Source: OLB6 sp964467455 (GTDB lineage Bacteria; Bacteroidota; Ignavibacteria; Kapaibacteriales; Kapaibacteriaceae). Taken from it: a stretch of 64,000 nucleotides of DNA. The notes below the pieces were generated by a model. That model was not told the origin of the DNA. It did no database searches and saw only the letters and a list, made by a program, of their open reading frames with translations. The position numbers and the translations under genes were made by a program. This document shows positions 60,604 through 64,000 of the stretch, one piece after another; position 1 is the first letter of the stretch; each line of letters begins with the position of its first letter. The stretch lies in assembly GCA_964467455.1 (NCBI GenBank), contig CAYXQJ010000001.1:62001-126000 (forward strand), in the 5' to 3' direction.

Positions 60604-61438
60604 TCGCCTCGAGCGTTCTGCGCATCACCGTCTCCACCGACGGCTGCCAGTCTTCTTCGTCGACCACGTAGGCGGGAGTATGGAAGGGATTCCAGGACTT
60701 TTCATAGCGGTATCGGTTGGTACCGTTGGCGCTGCCCCAGAACTCCTGATCGGTCCAGACAAGGTGTGGTGTTCGGCAGACCGAAGCCAAGTGCATCGGA
60801 CCTGACGACGGTCCCATGACCAAGCCCGCACCGGCGATCACATCAACGAGTTCACGCAACACCAGTCCCCTACGATCTGTGGCGCCTTCAGGGCAGGCAG
60901 CAGCGTGCGGGGAACCGATGGCCGTGACATTGTATCCGAGGTCGATGATCTGGCGGATCGCCTCGTTCCATTTCTCGAGCGGCCAGTTACGGTCCGAAGA
61001 ATTGGCTTTGTCGGTCCATCGGGCATGGACCACAATGGTCTTGGAGGGGGCGTCGAGTTTCCGTCCAAGGGGCACAAATCGCTGCTGTCGGGAGTGGATA
61101 TTGACACCCCGTTTCATGCAGAAGTCGGGTTGCCGATAGGCGTAGCCACGAAAACGAGTCTGTAGAAGTTCCTCCGGGAGGACGGGCATGGTACCATCGA
61201 TGCGCCAGCCGTCGGTGGCTCCGATCTCGTTGAAGCCGAGGGAAGCGGCCGTGATGTACTCTTCAACGTAGTCTTCGTAAAAGACCTCATGTCCGGTACG
61301 GGCCACCATGGTAATGCGGTAGCCCTGATCGGCCAATCGGCGGAAGACCCCTTGCCAGCGCATGATCTCCCAGCCGAACTCGCCGAGCCAGGGTCCGGCG
61401 ACGAGTCGTCGGCGGAGCAGTCGAGGAAGCAAAATCAT
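60587..61438 (-). CDS. Glycosyltransferase family 9 (heptosyltransferase-like) protein
   Basis: This protein of about 283 aa has a GT-B fold, with an N-terminal GEFGWEIMRWQGVFRRLADQG region and C-terminal donor-binding motifs PHAAACPEGATDRRG and VMGPSSGPMHLASV. The last is the usual heptosyltransferase signature GPSSGPxHLA. Such enzymes add sugars to LPS core or surface glycans, and the kdsA/lptC genes elsewhere in the window agree. ATG 61438 is preferred to the upstream GTG. It is in line with, but separated by 154 bp and a hairpin from, the hypothetical gene upstream. Confidence 0.82.
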   Translation of the reverse strand: MILLPRLLRRRLVAGPWLGEFGWEIMRWQGVFRRLADQGYRITMVARTGHEVFYEDYVEEYITAASLGFNEIGATDGWRIDGTMPVLPEELLQTRFRGYAYRQPDFCMKRGVNIHSRQQRFVPLGRKLDAPSKTIVVHARWTDKANSSDRNWPLEKWNEAIRQIIDLGYNVTAIGSPHAAACPEGATDRRGLVLRELVDVIAGAGLVMGPSSGPMHLASVCRTPHLVWTDQEFWGSANGTNRYRYEKSWNPFHTPAYVVDEEDWQPSVETVMRRTLEAISRGV

Positions 61439-61473
61439 GTAACAAAATGCCACTTCTCAGGGCATAATAACAA

Positions 61474-61502
61474 AACGCCCAACTCGTGCAGGGTCGGGCG
61501 TT
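61474..61502 (-). terminator. Possible terminator after the hypothetical gene
   Basis: AACGCCC and GGGCGTT form a 7-bp stem with a 15-base loop, followed on the minus strand by TTGTTATT. It is weak and could also act in the other direction. Confidence 0.4.
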
Positions 61503-61592
61503 GTGCGTTGTTTTGCGCCTCTGGGAGTGGGTGGGGTCGGCGCAGGACAACGAAGTGGGTGAAAGATTGAGCAGATTTCTTAGCTCTCGCGA

Positions 61593-61949
61593 TCAGACAG
61601 CGTGAGCATAGGCCCTTTGGCGATCGGTTTGGAAACCACATGAACGCTCCAAGAGCGTTACAAGCTGACGTCGATCGTTTGTTGCAGCTCGGGGCATCAG
61701 GAAGACGTCGAAACGGACTTCATCCAAGCCACCGGCTTCGGAGACCCAGTCGCCAAAGCGTTCGTTCATCGCAAGTTGGCGGGCACTGGGGACGGCGTCG
61801 ACGTCGAAGGCATCAACGACGCGGTACTGACCGTTCACATCCTTGGCCAAGACGCCAACCACACCGGCCACATCGTAGCCCTTCCAATCGGAGAGCTTCG
61901 TGGGCATGATAAAGTGCATGCAATTCGAGACGGGCATAGCGTGTAACAT
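61593..61949 (-). CDS. Hypothetical protein (118 aa)
   Basis: This 118-aa frame has a GGAGAT ribosome site 7-8 bases before its ATG. It reads as an ordered globular protein (VAGVVGVLAKDVNGQYRVVD, then EVRFDVFLMPR) with a basic C-terminus. I do not recognise a family. It lies on the same strand as the two tiny peptide genes upstream and the glycosyltransferase downstream, with a weak hairpin between it and the latter. The ribosome site and even amino-acid use make it more than a chance frame. Confidence 0.6.
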   Translation of the reverse strand: MLHAMPVSNCMHFIMPTKLSDWKGYDVAGVVGVLAKDVNGQYRVVDAFDVDAVPSARQLAMNERFGDWVSEAGGLDEVRFDVFLMPRAATNDRRQLVTLLERSCGFQTDRQRAYAHAV

Positions 61950-62006
61950 TTCGCGTATCTCCGTTACTGGTTTTGAGTGGTGATCAACCGAAGTTGCGCT
62001 AAATGA

Positions 62007-62138
62007 TTAGTTGTTCTCGCCGCGGTCGATGATATACGGGTTCTGGCGGTTGTTCTCACCACGGTCGATGATGTACGGGTTGTTACGGTTGTTTTCGCCA
62101 CGATCGATGATGTACGGGTTATTGCGGTTCGTTTTCAT
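62007..62138 (-). CDS. Short repeat peptide, three 13-residue units
   Basis: This 43-aa frame reads MKTN followed by three units of RNNPYIIDRGENN, the last with Gln in place of the first Asn (RQNPYIIDRGENN). Units lie at 62126-62088, 62087-62049 and 62048-62010. AAGGA is found 9 bases before the ATG. Across the units the DNA differs only at third positions, except for one codon (Asn to Gln), so the peptide sequence appears to be kept by selection. There is no signal peptide, no membrane helix and no Cys. I know of no family. It is not a leader-plus-core RiPP layout, because the repeats begin at residue 5. Confidence 0.75.
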   Translation of the reverse strand: MKTNRNNPYIIDRGENNRNNPYIIDRGENNRQNPYIIDRGENN

Positions 62139-62187
62139 TGTTATGTCCTTCAAGTTCAATGTCTTAGTAAATGTTTTGGTTTGGGAT

Positions 62188-62202
62188 GTCACATTGTGTG
62201 AC
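62188..62202. promoter_or_regulatory. Perfect inverted repeat between the two peptide genes
   Basis: GTCACA-TTG-TGTGAC is a perfect 6-bp palindrome with a 3-base centre, 50 bp upstream of the repeat-peptide ATG. It could be an operator or a small hairpin. It is not a CRP site, because the half-sites face the other way. Confidence 0.45.
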
Positions 62203-62220
62203 CGAACTGACACTTAACCC

Positions 62221-62409
62221 TTAGTCTTCGCGGCGATCAATAATGATCTGACCAGACGCAGCCTGGACAGTGCTAGGATCTTGCAACGATTGCTGTATTA
62301 CGGATTGATTACTCATAATCAAATAGTCTTTTTCTGCCTGCGACATGGTCGCAGTGGCGTCTGGCGCGACGATTCCGAAATACACGAGGATGGCAATGAG
62401 GAGTTCCAT
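62221..62409 (-). CDS. Small protein with hydrophobic N-terminus and IIDR motif (62 aa)
   Basis: This 62-aa frame begins MELLIAILVYFGIVA, a possible signal or membrane helix. A polar middle part rich in Ser and Gln follows (QSVIQQSLQDPSTVQ), and it ends QIIIDRRED. That end resembles the IIDRGEN of the neighbouring repeat peptide. A weak AAGGG lies about 9 bases upstream. The gap to the repeat-peptide ATG is 82 bp and contains a palindrome. No family is recognised. The pairing of two small genes with a shared motif is the main argument for it. Confidence 0.55.
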   Translation of the reverse strand: MELLIAILVYFGIVAPDATATMSQAEKDYLIMSNQSVIQQSLQDPSTVQAASGQIIIDRRED

Positions 62410-62475
62410 GGCGTAAGCCCTTGAATAGAATTAATAAAATGAATGTATAAAATTATCTAACATGTTGAAACATAA

Positions 62476-62501
62476 TGTGGTTGCACTCATATGCAATCAC
62501 A
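62476..62501. promoter_or_regulatory. Imperfect 10-bp palindrome upstream of the peptide genes
   Basis: TGTGGTTGCA and TGCAATCACA (9 of 10 positions pair) flank the hexamer CTCATA. It lies 67 bp upstream of the 62-aa gene, as expected for a regulator site. The outer TGTG/CACA bases recall the half-sites at 62188-62202. Confidence 0.4.
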
Positions 62502-62724
62502 CGGAATGATAAACGAACGGAGCTATCTATCCCGAATCTTGGCCGAATCATGGTCTGGATAGTCCCAGCCACTGCAGCCTGTTTCCGGCAGGACCGGTTC
62601 CCTCATCAGTGGGGCATCGTATCCTGTTGCTCAATTCTCTTGGTACGAAAATCTGGGGTTGACACGGTCTATGCCATTACATTCACCCCCCTTTTGTTAC
62701 ATGGCATATTTCTTATCAAAAAGC

Positions 62725-62754
62725 TTGCATTGGAAATAACATTTCCTATTTTAC
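62725..62754 (+). promoter_or_regulatory. Possible promoter of the helical-protein gene
   Basis: TTG at 62725-62727, a 19-base gap and TATTTTAC at 62747-62754 fit the Bacteroidota promoter layout, though the -7 element lacks the final TG. The gene's GTG is 23 bases downstream, with AGAGGG between. Confidence 0.4.
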
Positions 62755-62776
62755 AGCCACTTCAGAGGGCTAAGCC

Positions 62777-64000
62777 GTGGAAATACTCAAAGAAATACTT
62801 CGAATTGTTACATCTAAATCAGACGTCTCCAAGCAAATCCCGGAGCTGATGGAGGATGCAGATCCTGATATAGCGAATTCGATTACCGGGCAGTTCTTGC
62901 GAGGATTGATCTCCGATGAGTGGAATACAGATGAAGAGGCAGCCCTGTCCCTGTATGGCTCCGAACGTTCGGATCAGAGGTATCGCACCCTTAAGTCGCG
63001 CACGTACGAGCGCCTTTTGCACTCACTACTCTTCCTCCAAGTCAAGCAGCCGGAGCATTCGGAGTATCTGAGCTACTACTATAAGTGTACACGAAATCTG
63101 ATCTGCGCTCAGACCCTTATGAGATTTGCATCGCGTACAGCCGGCTTTGCAGTTGCTCAAAAGACCCTAACGATCGCACAGCGGTATCAATTCAACGACA
63201 TCTGCCTAACTCTCACAGCTCTTATGAGAGAATCTGTGGCTGTGTGGGGGCAAAAGAAGAAATTCGAACACTACAACGGCATGGTGAATACCTACTTCAA
63301 AACTCTTGAGGCAGAGTACAGATCCGATGCCCTTTTGGATCAGTTCGGGTTGGAGGCCGCTACAACAGTTAGAACTCGACAATACCTCGTTCATTATGGA
63401 GAGACGATTCTTAGTGAGATCACGGAATTGGCCGATAAACACAAATCACACTTACTTAGACTAAATCAGTATCGACATCGAATTGTATTGGCCAACTTCA
63501 AGGACGATGTATTAGAGATTCTCGAAGCATGCGATGAGGCAATTGAGTACCTCACTACAAATACACACTTATCACAGCCTGCTCGACTCGGAGAATTCAG
63601 ACTCCGTAAAATGGGGATGCTTCTTCGTCTAAGAAAGTACGAAGATGCTGTTGAGGTTGCCGACAGCGTAATTAACTCATTTCGTGAAGCCGGAAACAAC
63701 TGGTATACTGCTTTGCTTTTTTCAACGATTGCGGCACTTGCTTCCGGAAACTTTGCAAGGGCTGACGAATACATAACGAGAGCAACTGGACATCGGAAAT
63801 TTCTACTGTTAGATGACGCTACGAAAGAGATATGGAGTGTGTTTGGCGCATACTTGCACCTCGCAGAGAGGCTCGGTCTCTCAAGTCCACTTTCCAAGTC
63901 GAAAACACGACAGTTCCGACTCTCAACGTTTCTAAACAGTGTTCCGGCTGAGGCGAAGGACAAGAAGATCACAAATGTACTTATCCTCATTTCCCATGTG
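62777..64000 (+). CDS. Large alpha-helical protein of unknown function (3' end outside window)
   Basis: This frame runs 408 codons from GTG 62777 to the window edge. AGAGGG lies 5-7 bases upstream and an in-frame TAA lies 6 bases upstream, so the start is well placed. The sequence is helical, with segments like RLRKYEDAVEVADSVINSFRE and ASGNFARADEYITRATGH that resemble TPR helices. Charged and aromatic residues are evenly spread. No DNA-binding, kinase or nuclease motif is seen. Codon use is AT-richer than in the neighbouring genes, which suggests a different history. A peptide-binding solenoid is possible but not shown. Confidence 0.65.
   Translation, partial: MEILKEILRIVTSKSDVSKQIPELMEDADPDIANSITGQFLRGLISDEWNTDEEAALSLYGSERSDQRYRTLKSRTYERLLHSLLFLQVKQPEHSEYLSYYYKCTRNLICAQTLMRFASRTAGFAVAQKTLTIAQRYQFNDICLTLTALMRESVAVWGQKKKFEHYNGMVNTYFKTLEAEYRSDALLDQFGLEAATTVRTRQYLVHYGETILSEITELADKHKSHLLRLNQYRHRIVLANFKDDVLEILEACDEAIEYLTTNTHLSQPARLGEFRLRKMGMLLRLRKYEDAVEVADSVINSFREAGNNWYTALLFSTIAALASGNFARADEYITRATGHRKFLLLDDATKEIWSVFGAYLHLAERLGLSSPLSKSKTRQFRLSTFLNSVPAEAKDKKITNVLILISHV

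Larger units (their letters stand above)
62410..62776. other. Intergenic region between the peptide genes and the helical-protein gene
   Basis: This is the longest gene-free stretch in the window and visibly richer in A and T than its surroundings. It contains an imperfect palindrome at 62476-62501 and a promoter-like pair at 62725-62754. A frame at 62475-62849 is not convincing. The rest shows no recognised feature. Confidence 0.6.

Noticed and set aside
62188..62202. Palindrome considered as a CRP site
   Set aside because: CRP sites are TGTGA-N6-TCACA; here the half-sites are in the opposite order with a 3-base centre.
62475..62849. 124-aa plus-strand frame in the long intergenic region
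   Set aside because: No ribosome site, odd composition, and its 3' part overlaps the well-started gene at 62777 in another frame.

Overview
The window reads as chromosome of a Gram-negative member of the Bacteroidota/Chlorobi (FCB) group, possibly a Kapabacteria- or Ignavibacteria-like lineage. This placement is an inference. It rests on a C25-peptidase/PorU-type protein with a type IX secretion C-terminal domain, TAnnTTTG-type -7 promoter elements in front of many genes, an ExbB-ExbD-ExbD-TonB operon followed by a PstS-like lipoprotein and a TPR protein, Kdo and LPS export genes, and HpnC/HpnD squalene synthesis. Most of the window is dense housekeeping sequence with long runs of genes joined by ATGA or GTGA overlaps.

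Layout. 1-1.8 kb (minus): plsX, rpmF and yceD, driven by a near-perfect TTTG-N19-TATATTTG promoter. 1.8-7.4 kb (minus): exbB, two exbD, tonB, a 59-aa membrane protein, a PstS-like lipoprotein and a TPR protein, one energised outer-membrane transport operon. 7.5-12.6 kb (minus): prmC, carB, pyrB. 12.6-16.3 kb (minus): HU with a Lys/Ala tail, then kdsA-lptC-tpiA and a natural PgsA-PgpA fusion. 16.3-28.7 kb (plus): ftsK, uvrA, an ABC-HlyD-TolC type I export operon, etfB-etfA, a bifunctional nuclease and a tRNA with CAT anticodon. 28.8-43.2 kb (minus): a four-gene acyl-CoA ligase/nitroreductase/type III polyketide synthase/methyltransferase operon, an outer-membrane receptor, gyrA and the giant C25 peptidase. 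43.3-52.6 kb: an unrecognised four-TM protein, lysine 6-transaminase, NrnA, a PASTA protein, a large exported protein, and a Rieske/MBL/SbnI-like kinase operon. 52.7-60.6 kb (plus): PpiD-like foldase, hpnC, hpnD, a lone nuoE, and two related lipoproteins flanking an amidase. 60.6-64 kb: a glycosyltransferase, a small hypothetical protein, two tiny peptide genes and the start of an AT-richer helical protein.

The most unusual item is at 62.0-62.4 kb. It is a 43-aa gene made of three 13-residue repeats whose DNA differs almost only at synonymous positions, next to a 62-aa gene ending in a related motif, and divergent from an unknown alpha-helical gene. A second theme is that lat, nrnA, pyrB, hpnD, nuoE, yceD and the SbnI-like gene all have a -7-like element only 4-7 bases before the start codon, which predicts leaderless or nearly leaderless mRNAs. 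Homology calls come from reading the protein sequence; no database search was run.
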